Translations under genes and position numbers: made by a program | The notes under the pieces: generated by a model | Seen by the model: only the letters and a program-made list of their open reading frames with translations | What the model was told of the DNA's origin: nothing | Database searches by the model: none | Shown here: piece after piece, positions 1 to 12,600 of the stretch | Layout: each line of letters opens with the position of its first letter | Position numbering within the stretch: the first letter of the stretch is position 1 | Source of the DNA: Anastatus disparis | Taxonomy: Eukaryota > Arthropoda > Insecta > Hymenoptera > Eupelmidae | Direction: 5' to 3' | Assembly (NCBI GenBank): GCA_017163975.1 | Contig: JAFFSR010000237.1 | Coordinates: 3,100,001 to 3,164,000, forward strand | Length of the DNA stretch: 64,000 bases

Positions 1-67
1 GAAGAAATAATCAAAATTAATTTGAAAAAATATAATTACTTTTTATCAATCAAAATCAATTAAAAAA

Positions 68-172
68 ATACAATTAAAAAGATACAATTTTAAAAAATAT
101 ATAATTTAAAATACAATTAAAAAGATACAATTTAAAAAAATATATAATTTAAAATACAATTAAAAAGATACT
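68..172. repeat. 43-bp AT-rich tandem repeat, about 2.5 copies
   Basis: The motif ATACAATTAAAAAGATACAA recurs at 68, 111 and 154, an exact 43-bp period with one or two differences between units. It lies in the intron or downstream flank of the cysteine-rich gene. Confidence 0.7.
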
Positions 173-230
173 TTTTTATATTTCTATATCAGATAAAAAA
201 ATAAATACATAAAACAAAATGCATTATTAC

Positions 231-2129
231 CGGTAAGAGCAAGTTTACATTCATCCATTGTTCCATATCTGTATTCAGCTTTACATCCATAACCGCATGA
301 GCATTGACCATTGTAAATTCTACAACCATTGCCCATTTTATCTAATTCACATGCTTGCGTCTGCAGCGCTATGAAAAATAAAATTAATAACAAAATGATA
401 AGATTTTATTGTCAATTAAATTTAATTAATTATAAATTTAAATATACATTTTATTAATAACATAAATAACTAAAATTTATAAACTATAAATATAACAATC
501 ATCATAGCGCATTAAATTTAACGATATACGATCGATTAATCAAATTTAATGAAAAGAAAAAAAATAATAATTTCAATTCAAGTTGACATTTAACCGAGAA
601 ATGTTAGTCGGTGACGAGTTCATATATATTCTCACTTTATCTAACTTGACTTTTCCTTCTTTTTTATTTTATATTCCTACATTCGCTTCGTTTGCCAGCG
701 AGCATATCGCACGCCCTAAAAGATATGGTATATAGAAAATGAAAGAGACTAAAAAAGAGAAGATGATAAGAAAAAAAAAATAAAACAGAAAAAAGGGTGC
801 AATCGCCCGGATGCAATCGTCGTCTCTTATAATTTCCCGCATGCGTATATAGTGAGAGAGAGAGAAATAGAGATAAATTTTATTATTATATGGTCAACGT
901 ATTTGAGATATTAATTTTAGGATTAACTATTTAGATAAACATTTTTTTTTAATTTGTTTTTTTTTTGTTGTAAAATTTTTATTATTTATGAACATGAAAC
1001 TTTATTTGCTTATTTAAATTTGAGTAAGTCATCTTTATATACAGAATGAAAAATAAAAATTGATTAAATAATAAATAATTATTATTTAATAAATGATAAA
1101 ATAAATCTTTCAAGCTTTGGAATTATCTGCATCGCGCGAAAGTTGAATGCACTTAAATAAAAGTCGCTGTTTGGATAAAAAGATTTTGCAAAGTAGTTAT
1201 TCTAATTTGAAAAATCTACGGTTTAAATTTATTTTCTACAATTAGATATAAATTAAAATTGAAAAACATTTTTTAATATCATAAATCATTTTTTATTATT
1301 AAATCAAACTAAATTTAAAGTGAACTGAAAATTAAATAAATACCTCTATATCTTGAATATTAAAAATGGAAATTATTTTATTCGTATTATTTTTATTGAA
1401 AAACTGATTTTAATATTCAAATGAATTTTTTGATAATAAATCAACGAACTATTGTAAAGCTTAAAAATGATTGTAACTCTATAAGTACAAAAGTTGATAA
1501 AAAATCTCTTTTCAATCTATCAAACAATTAATTCATCAATCATATGTTATACGTTTTTGTTTTAATCTTTGAAAATAATAATTCTTCAAAATAGTTACAC
1601 CCTTTTTACATTATCAATGTTAATCGTATTGCGAAGACTTATTCAAAGAAAACCTCATAAGTAATTCCAAAAGGGCTCATCATTTTAGATCAAGAAATAG
1701 AACTTTAAAATTACAATGTTAACAGGAATTCGTTTCAAAACTATATTTTAATTTGTTCTCAACGATACGGTTAACCGTCATTAAAAGTTTAACCATTAAT
1801 TGAAGACATTTTTTAATTGTAAACAAAACAAAATTAGTAAATGTACGCGATACAATGCTTTTTATAGAAATAACTATATTAGACCAATATTTTATTCATA
1901 AATAAAATGTTAATCTTCAAAAATTAATATAAAATACAGCTAAGTAAATATCAGATTATCTTGACATAATTTAGATAATATACAATATTTTAGTAATCTT
2001 CAATAATATTAACATAAAAACAAAAAACGATTCTTAAATAATTAATAAAACAAACAAAAATTATAATAAATATAAAATACCTAACAATGTGATGAGAAAG
2101 AGGACAATCGTAAGCGCAAATTTCCGCAT
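231..2129 (-). CDS. Small secreted six-cysteine protein, first two coding exons (3' end outside window)
   Basis: Exon 1 is 2081-2129. It starts at the ATG complementary to 2127-2129 and encodes a 16-residue hydrophobic leader (MRKFALTIVLFLITLL), a typical signal peptide, then a GT donor in phase 1. Exon 2 is 231-368. Its AG acceptor lies at 369-370, its donor at 229-230, and it is again phase 1. It continues as ALQTQACELDKMGNGC and carries six cysteines in about 35 residues, including a CSCGYGC cluster. The leader followed by a symmetric phase 1-1 cysteine module implies a disulphide-bonded extracellular protein. Further exons must lie left of base 231. The longer open frame here (184-393) includes intron on both sides, so its own methionine and hydrophobic start are not real. 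I do not recognise the family with confidence; it could be a secreted signalling, protease-inhibitor or venom-type protein. The leader exon lies 1.7 kb upstream of the cysteine exon. Confidence 0.6.
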
Positions 2130-4987
2130 GATTTTCTCAATGAAATCAAAAGAAAAAGAAAATTATTTTTGCGCGCAACTTTAGTTGGCCAGAGTGTATA
2201 AAGTAAGATAAAGTTGAAGTAGAGATCGTCGAACTTTAGTTTTTGTGATCTGAAAAATATATAAAAGTTTAAGTATTATTTAATGATAAAATTGTGTGGC
2301 GTACGCGATCATCTTATAGGTCATAGGTCGTATAGACTTTATATATATATATATAAATTTTTTTTATATATGAACGTTAAAAAGTAATCGTTATAGTAGC
2401 ACAAGTAAAATTTCTTAAATATAACAACTAAAGTAAAATTAGAGAACCTTTCTATCGCTTTTATTTTTATCAATTTCAAGATTTCACAAACGCATATTCT
2501 AATTTTTATCAGTTTACTGTTTATTTCTAATTTGATCTGGTTTTATTTAGTGATTTGTAATCGCGACTTAATTTAGAAATTTAAAAATATTATTTCAGAT
2601 AAAACTTTCTTCGTTTCTCACATTATTTACAAAAATATCTGCGATATTAAAGATTTTAATAAAAAACAATAAATGAACAAAGCCTCTTTAAAATAAAATA
2701 ACTTAATAATAAACTTGTTTTTAACTTTTCAAGCTTTTTTAACTTTTATTTTAAAATACAAAAATATATATTTTCGTTGGGAAATCCATGAGCTGAAGAT
2801 AAGAAAATTTCTTATTGAAAAATAATGATTCATTTGATTAAAATTATCAAGGTTTTAGTGCGCAGAAAGAAAATTTTAATATGCACATTGTTATAATTCA
2901 ATAATTGATTAAAAGTTTAATGAATTAAAAAGCTTCAAATGTAAAATAACAATGATTTTCAATGTGATTCATTAAAAGAATATGATAAATTATTAATTTA
3001 CAGTGAAATATTTTAAAATCATTAAAAAAGTAATTGACCTTTCATTTATTTTTGACTTGCTCTTGGTTTGATTATTATAAATTAAATTTATCATTAAAAT
3101 TTATCAAACAAATGTCAACGCAATTTAATTTTTAATTCAAAATTTTAAATTAAAATCATATCTATTTCTTTGACAAATAGTATAACTTTGAAAATTTTAC
3201 ATTTTTTTAAAATCCAATTATTTTCTATTAAAATAAAAATTGCAATTATTTTTTGTTATTTAAACCTCCTGGTAGAAAATTCACCATGTTCTGAGCGGAA
3301 TTTCCAGCCAACACAAGTTAAAATGATAACTCTCATTATAATTTACCTTTATCAGAAATTCTGCTTAAAACATAGTCAATTTTCTACCTGAGCGCAATAA
3401 AGTAAAATTTAAAACTAAATAAATTACAAAATTAAATATTTTCAAAATTAAACATCTACTAGTTTAAACATTAGATTTTCTATAAAAATAAAAAAAAAGT
3501 TATAAACTACTTGATTATAAACGTAAAAAATTTACTTGCCACGTTTAGATGAATCAATTGAATCTTTGATTCATTGAAAGAAAAAAGATCTTTATTTTCT
3601 CTTCAGTATAAAAATCAAAGTTCCTTGTCTATATGAAATAAAAACTACCTCTTCTGATCAATGTTTAATCAAACATCCAATCAAATAGAACAATAAAAAC
3701 GCGTAAAAATGAATGAAAAAAAATAAAACTACGCTTATCTTACAGATTTGAAATCTATAAATGAAAAAAGAAAAATAAAATAACTAGAATATAAACTTGT
3801 AACAATACCGCGCTTAAAACGGAATATACAATCACGACGATGCGAAGCGCGGGAGCGACTAAAAGTAACTAAAAGATGTTCAAGAAGTCAAACGATGACA
3901 AGAGAGGAAAGAAAAAAAAAATAGAGGAAAGACAAAGTTAAAGAGAAACTGTGCGTGGGGTGTAAATGTATATACCGTATACATAGCATATACATTTAAA
4001 ACTTCAACCTCAGCTGTGATACATTTATACGCTTTATGTGTGTATATATATATTTAAGCCAAAGCCACGAGAGCAAAAGATAAATATCACACATGTATGC
4101 ATTTTGCTTTGCTTTCTCTTTCTTGCTTCTTTTTTCTTTTTACTCTATTTCCGTTTTCTCTCTTTCGTTGTATATACGAACGCATCTGCAATGCATTTCC
4201 TTCTTCAGTTGAATTCATCACTACAGGAGTCCCTTTTTACTCTCTTTATATTTTCGTTCGCTGTTTAAGTTTCTCTTCAGCTTTTATTTCACTTCATTTG
4301 TTTCTATATATTTTTAAATTATTTCAATGTGTTTTCATTTTTAATTTTGTTCTTTGCATTTTTATCTTTGAACTTTAACACATTAATTTTTAAGCAAAAA
4401 GCATTTAATTTTTATACTTATTAATTTTTAATTAAAATTTTTAAAATTTTATAAATTTTGGAATTATTAATTTTAACAATTTAAATAATTTAAAATATAA
4501 TTATTCAAAATTACTAATTGGCATCATTCAAATAAATATTTTTCAAAATTTATCTATATTAAAAAAAAATGAAATAAACTAGAAAAATATACTGCAACAT
4601 TTTATGAGTAAATTCCAGAAATTGCTTATGCTCACTGAAATTAGATCTTTAATTTTCATTGATAAAATAATGCATCTTTATGAAATTAAGACTAACGGAC
4701 ATTAAATTTTATCTACTTGGATAAATTTCAAATGATGTTGTTTTATAACAAGCAAAAAAAAATTTTAAAGAAAATTTTGTTTATAAAAAATTCATAAAAC
4801 AATTTTATTTTACATTAGAAAAATATTTTTTTTTCAAAACTATCAATTTAATTTTTTTAACATTTTTTATCGCCATTGATAAATTGTAAATAGACTATAA
4901 TGTTCTTTGATAACTTTTGACATACATAATTATTGAAGAGATGATAATCGGATTTCTTTATAGATAATTTTTAATTAAAATCAGTAT
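2130..4987. other. Intergenic, AT-rich; AG-rich patch near 3.8-4.0 kb
   Basis: No supported exon was found. A short inverted-repeat element at 3270-3390 is listed separately. A purine-rich, CpG-containing stretch at about 3830-3960, followed by pyrimidine-rich sequence to 4380, could be promoter or 5' UTR of a minus-strand gene. The open frames in 4038-4378 are low-complexity Phe/Leu/Ser products of T- and C-rich sequence. Confidence 0.4.
3270..3390. mobile_element. Short inverted-repeat element (MITE-like), TAGAAAATT family
   Basis: The left end GGTAGAAAATTCACCATGTT matches the reverse complement of the right end, GGTAGAAAATTGACTATGTT, with two mismatches. The element is about 120 bp with no coding potential. 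Similar ends occur at 13636-13803 and 31411-31505. Confidence 0.55.
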
Positions 4988-5192
4988 GAGATTTCAGTGG
5001 CTTACTCGGTAGAACGATGAATTCATAATTTCGAGGTCCAGAGTTCGAATCCCGGTCTCGACCAATTTTTACAAGCACCACTGTATCTTACATGTGCTTC
5101 ACAAACACCCTGAGAAACTTCCGTCGCTAATTAGCATCGCAGGGGTAGCATAAATACAGCGACGTTAAATTAAATTAAATTTTAAAAAAATA
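4988..5192 (+). mobile_element. tRNA-derived SINE, copy 1
   Basis: It carries a degenerate A box (CAGTGGCTTACTCGGTAGAA) and a B box (GAGTTCGAATCCC). The body follows with the family motifs CAAGCACCACTGTA and ACATGTGCTT, then the conserved tail CGTCGCTAATTAGCATCGC to CAGCGACGTTAAAT and an A/T-rich end. It lies between the cysteine-rich gene and SAPCD2. Confidence 0.85.
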
Positions 5193-5740
5193 AAGGTTTC
5201 AATAAAATTAAAACGATTTAAGATCGAACAATAATAATTTATTCAAAAATATATGTAACGAAATTATTCTTCTATATATTCTTAATTAGAACAATTGGAT
5301 GGATAGATTTCACAGCGTTAGTTCGGCTATTTCGCCTTTAAAAACAATTTTGTCTTGACATAAAAATATTTGATTACATTTTATAGAATACTATAAAAAT
5401 ATTTAAAAAATATTATAAAATTTTATCAAAATACGGACATTAGCCGCAGTAACAGTTATATTTCACAATATATATAAAATTGTAAAAATAATATTAAAAG
5501 CCGAAACATATAACTTTAATGATACCACGGAAACTTCTCTTACACTTTCCTTCACTTATTGAAGAAATAACATTGGAAATATTTCTTCAAAATGCACCTT
5601 TATTCTCTTTCATCCTGTTTTAAATTCTGGAAAAAAAATATTTTCTTTTACACTAATGATAAACTATTAAGAAAAAAATAAAATAAAATAATTAGCACTT
5701 CAATTTATCTTCTGATAAGCGTAGGTACTTAAAAAATATT
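5193..5740. other. SAPCD2 3' flank
   Basis: AT-rich sequence downstream of the SAPCD2 stop codon. It probably contains that gene's 3' UTR. No other structure was recognised. Confidence 0.3.
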
Positions 5741-7554
5741 TTACATGAATGTTTGATCATGCTGCTCATGAATCATCGTTCTTCTTGATTGAACAATTCC
5801 TGTTTGACGATCGTATAATTCACGCATAAGACCATCCTTTTCTTGTTCCAAAAGGGCTATCCGACGACTTTTTTTACTAACTTCCTATTGAGCAATAAAG
5901 AAAATCGTTAAGTATAACATTATAAAATATTTACAAGAATATTTTTTAATATTAACACTAACCTCTGTCAACCTGTGATTTTGTTGTTTTAATCTGGATA
6001 ACATATCTTGCTGTAATTGAGCTGATGTTGGTGTGCTTAAGAAAGCTAAATTCATATGGAAAGGTAATCCACCTCTTTCCCAACTACTAATTAAAGCTGC
6101 AAGATGTCTATTAACTTCAACTACCCTTGCCCTCTGTAGTTCGAGTCTTTCTTGTTGTGCTTCAGTCCATTGCTCCTAAAAGTTTTATTATTGTAATATT
6201 ATTAATAATTAGAAAATTTAGCTTTAATATTAAAAATTTTGATATTTTACTTACGACATGTGAACCCATTGTTCCCAAATGTTTAATTTTTTCTTGCGTA
6301 ACAGAAATTTGTTTTAAGTACCAATCTCTTGCTTTTTCAACGGCAGCTAGACCTTGAAGCAGTACATCTTTTTCTTGTTCAATTTGTTTCATTCTTTTCA
6401 TCTATAGAAATAAAATTAAAATGTTTAATAAAAAAATATCTATTTGAAAGAAAATTTGATGGTTCCCAACAATCTACCTCTCATAAATAATTATGTCTTT
6501 ATAGTGTTTAATTGGGAAACCTTTGGTGGAAATGTGCTTTACCATGTTGTAATCAATACCATTCTGCAATGTATGCCTCCTTGGTTCTCTACGTCGACTA
6601 GGTGATTTTTTATTTTGTGCTTGTATGGCTAATTGTGCATTTTGTATATCTAATGCCTTGCCGTCACCCAATATTCTTTGCGTTGGATGAAGCAATGTAT
6701 TTGTATCCGTACGATATTTTGCACCAGACATTTGTTGTTTATCAGGACTTTTATCTGCACCCATCATTAGACCCATTTGCCAGTTTTGTAAAACTGTACG
6801 AATTTCTGACTTGTCAAAACTTCTATCTGGATTTAAAACTCTACTGTCGAGAGCTGCACCAGTACGTGGAGGTTTTGGTGGACCATACACTATATCACAA
6901 TAAAAAGTTATTTCAGAATATATATTTATATATGATGAATAAATCTAAATAAATGAAAATACTTAAAAAGATGTTTACCTTTTATAAGTTTTGACTCTTG
7001 ACAAATTCTAGAATCAACATCGTACGATGGATTTCCTTCCTTTCTATCTGGTAATTGTGGCATACTAAGAGTTCGTTGTTGTGAAATAACATTATTTGGC
7101 CTTATAGTAGCAGTATTTGGTGATGTCCAAACAGCTTTTCCTTGATTTTCAAGTACCGGAGCAGAAGGTGGTCTGTTTGGTTGACTACTGTCATTAAGTT
7201 TCTTTGATTCATTTTCAGCTTGTGCATGTAAAAGACATATCTTTAAACCAGCACAAAATCTTTCAAAAGATAATAAACCATTTGGTGGAGTGACTTTCTT
7301 TAAACCATCTAAAACTCCTTTTGGTAAACCAGATGAACCATCATCTCGCCAACGTGCTTCTATATCTGAATAGTTGACGTAACCTACACATAATTATAAA
7401 TTAAATTTTTATTTATTGAGCCTGTACAAAAAAATATATAAAAGTAAAATGAATTACCTGTATTTTGGTCATCCATAATATCAAAAAGAGTCCGCATTGC
7501 GGAAACAAAATGCTTTGGTAGCCCATCGACACTAGATTTTGTAATTTGGGCCAT
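5741..7554 (-). CDS. Sapcd2: Suppressor APC domain-containing protein 2-like (SAPCD2), complete
   Basis: Six exons join in frame to about 450 aa: 7458-7554, 6979-7383, 6543-6889, 6255-6401, 5963-6175 and 5741-5884. The N-terminus MAQITKSSVDGLPKHF, then the segment with TLFDIMDDQNTGYV and DIEARW, then LPKGVLDGLKKVTP and LLSFERFCAGLKICLL form the EF-hand-like N-terminal region known from SAPCD proteins (residues about 9-80). A proline-rich, low-complexity middle follows. From residue 284 to the end it is charged and heptad-like (KRMKQIEQEKDVLLQGL, LKQQNHRLTE), consistent with the C-terminal coiled coil. Known SAPCD2 proteins act at the cell cortex in polarity and spindle orientation; that role here is inferred. 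The exon 3 donor follows the codons for NGIDYNM. Reading further, to 6474, runs into intron. A 5' UTR intron (7562-7791) is likely, because an AG acceptor lies just upstream of the ATG and a strong GTAAGT donor sits at 7791. Confidence 0.85.
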
Positions 7555-9635
7555 TTTATAACTGTAATCAATACAAAACTTTAATATTCTTATTCTCAGA
7601 TCCTAAAAAGTCAAAAATATTATAAAAATTCCTAAAAATTAAATAAACACTATAATACCAACAATGCATAATGCAAGTAAACAAAGGTTGTTTACCTTTG
7701 CTATTCTTGCAATATGCCTACTCAATGCATTAAAACTCAAAGCAATAAAAAAATATTTGAAATACCACGAAAACCAAAAAATAAAACTTACCTATATAAT
7801 AAAATATATTATTTATAATATTTTAATTTAAAGCATGGCCAACGAGGAAGAATCTCACAGGTGGTTGCGGAGAACCAAACATTCCAACAACATCACGTAT
7901 ATATCGTTTTTTTTTTTCTCTATCTCTTTCTCACCCGCGCGCGTTTTAACTAACTAACTACTATACTACCATACTACTACTGGAAAGGTTTGCTTATATG
8001 ACTGGTTGGTATTGGTATATACTCAGTGCTGTGCTATGTGTATATGCAATCCCATGCAACGCGCGCTTCGAAAAATCCATGGGAGGGCAACAACATAACC
8101 AAGCCTAACGTTTGTAGAAATGGCAGTAATTCCAAATAATACTTTTACAAATTCTCTTACCAAGTCGAAACCAAGTCCCCCCCAACTTCCTTTGGCTTGT
8201 TACATACTATGGGAATATGTATGTATGTATAAAAGTATGTATACAGTAAATGCTTAAAAAAAAAAAAATAAAAGGTAATTTTTTTTGTAGTTGAACGCGC
8301 TTGGGAAACGCTAAACCGGGTAATATAAATTATGCAAGACTTTGTTAAAGTGTAATAGGTACCGAGGAAACTATGAGTACGCAATGATTCAGAAAATTTG
8401 CGAAAGCGACAAGTCTTTAGTTACCATTTAATGTATGTAATTAAAAAATTTTACTCGTTTTAAAAGGAAGTTTGAGTGTCTTTTAAAAATGAAATAAGAC
8501 ATATAATTTAATAAATATTTAAAATTTTTAATGTTGTTAACTTTTTTTTTAAAAAGTTTGAAATACGAATCATTTTGTAAAATAAATTAATGACAAAAAA
8601 TTAAATATAAAATAAAAATTTTGAAATTTATCTTTTATATGTCAACATTATTTTAAAATTAAGACAGTCACGTAAAGAAGGACGAAAATTAAAAATAAAC
8701 TTGTAAGGATACATAAAAATTTCAAATAACACCATAAATTATGACATCAATAGAGATTTTGCTTTTTATTTTTCAACATTCAATAATTACATTTTCAAAA
8801 AAATAAATTTGCATTAATTAACTTTAAAATAACATATAAATTACAAACTTAATAATAAAGATCAACCTAAAGTGTAAATTACAGTCAATATTTGACAAAT
8901 TGTTATTTTGATCTATTTATTGTCTTGTACCAGTGCAATAACAATATTTTTAATCATTCTCATTTAAACACTATCACAGTGAAATAGTCAACTCTTCGAA
9001 AGTTTTGTTTAAATTTTTAAATCTGGGTCACACGTAAAGAGAAAGAAAGCTTTGAAAAAATTTACTAATTTTTAAAATTGGAACAATTCTAACAAAATGC
9101 ATAAACACATAAGCTTAAACAATATCAAAAAGAGTGCATAAAAATGTCTTGGGTTTAAATCTAGCAATTTTAAAATTACGTCACATCAATAATCAAAGTG
9201 ATTAAGATTTTTTTGAAATATGGCTTTCATTAAACTACTGTTAGTATCTGATTAAACATCCAAGATTGTATATGGACTTTAACTGTAAAATTTCAAAATA
9301 ATCAAAATATTTAAAAACTGTTAAATAATTATTATTTTAGCTTGAATGTATAAATTTATGACATCTTAACTTTTAAAACAATCAAATAATTCACCATCAA
9401 AATACAATTTTATAATATTTTTTCATTCCTTGTATACTTCATGTTTTCTCTACCATTCATAAGTTACAGTCAAACAAAAAATATGCAACTTTTTACAGGC
9501 ATTAGTCAATTAACAAAATTCATTCAATACTTACAATGAATATTTAACAATCATATATATTAAAGAATTTTTTTTACTGGTACGGAACTAATTGATCTCA
9601 TAATTAAAAGAAACATCATCAAAAGCATAAAAAAA
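7555..9635. other. SAPCD2 5' leader and promoter, then Trh 3' flank
   Basis: The probable SAPCD2 first intron and 5' exon occupy about 7562-7900. A CpG-containing stretch (7900-8150) is the likely promoter. From about 8.4 to 9.6 kb the sequence is AT-rich and downstream of the tryptophan hydroxylase stop codon, so it probably contains its 3' UTR. The open frame at 8157-8384 has no recognisable product. Confidence 0.35.
7661..7712. promoter_or_regulatory. Palindromic forkhead-like site in SAPCD2 leader intron
   Basis: GTAAACAA and its exact reverse complement TTGTTTAC sit 3 bases apart at 7677-7695. They are nested in a larger imperfect dyad (GCAAG ... CTTGC). GTAAACA is the core bound by forkhead factors. 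The site is visible in the sequence; its function is inference. Confidence 0.3.
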
Positions 9636-12600
9636 TTAAGATTTATCAAATTTATCATTCTTTGATTTATCAGAATGATGCTCTTTGTTAGGACTCTTAT
9701 CGACATCAGAATCGCTGCCCGACGACGACGAATTATCAATTTGTAAATCAATGCCTTGAGTAAGCAAGCTGGTTATCCTCTCGACATTGACACTCTCGTC
9801 TTGCTCGTGGATTTTACGCAGAGCATTTGAAACGATGCACAGATCGCCCCTTAGTTCGCTAACCAATGCTGTTATTTTTTGGGCATCCGTTAATACTTCG
9901 ACCGATTGAGTGTAAGGGTTGTAGCGTAATCCAAATGGTCTTTTTATTTGATTTGCAAATTGCCTGAAATATTAAAGAGAAATATTTTAATTAAAAAAAA
10001 TAGTTTTTTTTTAGTTAATATTTTACAGAATTAAAATTGAAACACTAATTTTAATTTTAAATTTCCAGTAAATTTTTGAAAACTAAGAAAATGTTCCATA
10101 AATTTAAGAAAAAACATTTACCTCATTTTCTCTTTAGCCTCTTCTATGCTATCGGTATAATAATATGCATTTTGAAAAGCAGTAATAACGCATTCTTGTT
10201 TAACAGTAACATCAGGATCGAATCTAAATGTCTTTTCTGGGGCTGATACTGCATGCCTCAATTCTGCTATCGATGATAGCAAACCAGCACCGTAAACACG
10301 CAAATCACCGTCTTGTTTGCACAATCCAAATTCTACTGTGAAGAAGTACAGCTGAACAAAGGAAAATTTACTTTTTTCAATATTTTTTTTATAAATATAA
10401 TATCATGGTAAAATTTATATGGAAAATAATTTAATTTTTTTAATAAGAACATGATGTAAATTAAAAACTTTTATCGATAATCTTTGAAACAGTTCACTGA
10501 AAAAAAAAAAAAATAAATGTTAATTTTTGAAAATTTAAACGCAAACAATGTAATCTTATCAAATATGAATACTTTGTCAAAAAATTAATTTTTAATCTAA
10601 TCATTACCGTGGCCAATTTATCAATATCTTCATCTGACGCTCCCAAAGATGCAAGACCAAGTTCCTGTGAAAATTGTGCAAAGCTAGGATTTGCCAATAA
10701 TGGCATATGACCTAAAAGCTCATGACAGCAGTCTCTAAAAAAATGTAGCACAATAATTAATTTTTAACAAAATACCATATATTTAACAAATAAAAGCATA
10801 TTTTTTATCAAAAGCATTTATTTACGGTTCGGGCGTGTAAAATGGATCCGAAGAATGGCGAATATATTGAGTGCAATGAAAGACCCGAAAAGCTAAACCT
10901 GCAAGAAAATCACGTGGCGACAAATAACCTGCCACTGGTCGCAATTGGAATCCTGTCATTTCTGTTTAAAATATTAATTATTAATCGTGTGTTATAGTAT
11001 TTTTAATTTCATTTAATGCATAGAAAACACATACTTTTTAAAAAGGTGCTAACATCTTGCAATTGGGGTATATTGTCTTCTCTGGAATTAAAAAATAAAA
11101 ATTAAGTTTAATTTTTTAATAAAAAATAATTAAATATGAATTGATAAAAATTTACCTATATCCACAATATTTTTCAAGTTTAGGCCAATTTTCAAGATAC
11201 TCTTTACAGGCGTGTTTTTGATAAAGCTGATGAAGCTCGCGAAATATTGTTCCCCTGTACAGTAATAATTATACCTTGTTTAGTTATTAATATTGATACA
11301 CAAAATTATATTTTACGTATAGTTTATCTATTTAAAAATAATTTTTAAATATTCGTTATTTACATTTTAGATTTTCAATTAAAAATCATACAATAAATGT
11401 TGGTCACTATAATAATATTTTGATTATAAAAAACAATTGATCAAGAGGTCTAAGTGGATCAGTCGGTAGAGCGATGGATTCATAATCTCGAGGCCTCGAG
11501 TTCGAATCCCGCTCTCGACCGATTGATACAAGCACCACTGTACGTGTTACATGTGCTTTGTTCACAAACACACTGACGATCTTCGTCGCTAATTAGTATC
11601 GTAATGATAGCTGAAATACAGCGGCGTTAAATAAAATAAAAAAGAAAAAACAATTTATTAACGATAAAATTGCTTTGTCCTCAAAAAAAAGATAATTTTC
11701 GAAAAATTATCGTACGATTACAACAATAATAACAAAAATAAGTTGATTTACTTATAGTATCGAATTTATTTATTTTTTTTTATTTTTACAAAATAACGGG
11801 CTATAAAGCCCAAAATACAAATGAAAAATAATAAAGCAAAAGAATATATACCAAGGTAGCGCATAGTAACAACAGGCTTCAAAGCACTCAAAACAATGAA
11901 TTAAAAACAATGAATTAAATTGAATTGAAAAAAAAATTGTATTATTTTATTTTAATAATAAAGAAAGAACTTAATTAATTTAAAAACTTCATCTAATCGA
12001 AGCTTGACCTTAAACTCTCTGAACAACTGTTCAAAAGAGACTGTAAATTAAAAAAGTTAACTTTATACCTAACAATAAAGAAAAGCTAACATTTAAAAAA
12101 ATTAAAAGCCGTGCGTTTTTGTTTGTAAAATTTTAATCAAGCCGTTCGACTTCAATATATTTCAAGTATATCAAGACGTTTAAAGTTACAAGCGGAATAG
12201 ATAGTCGAATAGAAACGTTAAATCAAATCAGGGCAATTAGGCTTGCATTCAGCACTGAACTTGCAGTCTTCCTATATCCACCTCGCGCAATATACGCTTG
12301 GGCTTTAAAGAATAAAAAAAAATAAAGAGATAAAATAAAAAGAAAGAAATCCTGAAGTGTAAGCAAGCGAAATGAGGATTGCCTTAGTGAAGAAGAAAAC
12401 ACGCTTCTTGTCTTAAACAAAAAAAAAAAAGTTTTTCTATCTCGTTTTCAATTTTAGTTTTTCTTTTATTTTTTTTCATCATTAAGATTGTGCTTTCTTA
12501 AAGATTATCGATTTGATTCTTAAGATTCAGCACAGTTTCGAATTTGTGTTAGTGTGTTAGTGATATTATATTGATGGTTGTTGCGTAATTTTACATTTTT

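Noticed and set aside
4038..4378. Two overlapping Phe/Ser/Leu-rich open frames
   Set aside because: They are products of T- and C-rich low-complexity sequence, with no splice logic or recognisable family.
4995..5065. tRNA gene (and the similar heads of the other SINE copies)
   Set aside because: A and B boxes are present, but the acceptor stem is poor and each is followed by the same non-tRNA body and tail, so these are SINE heads.
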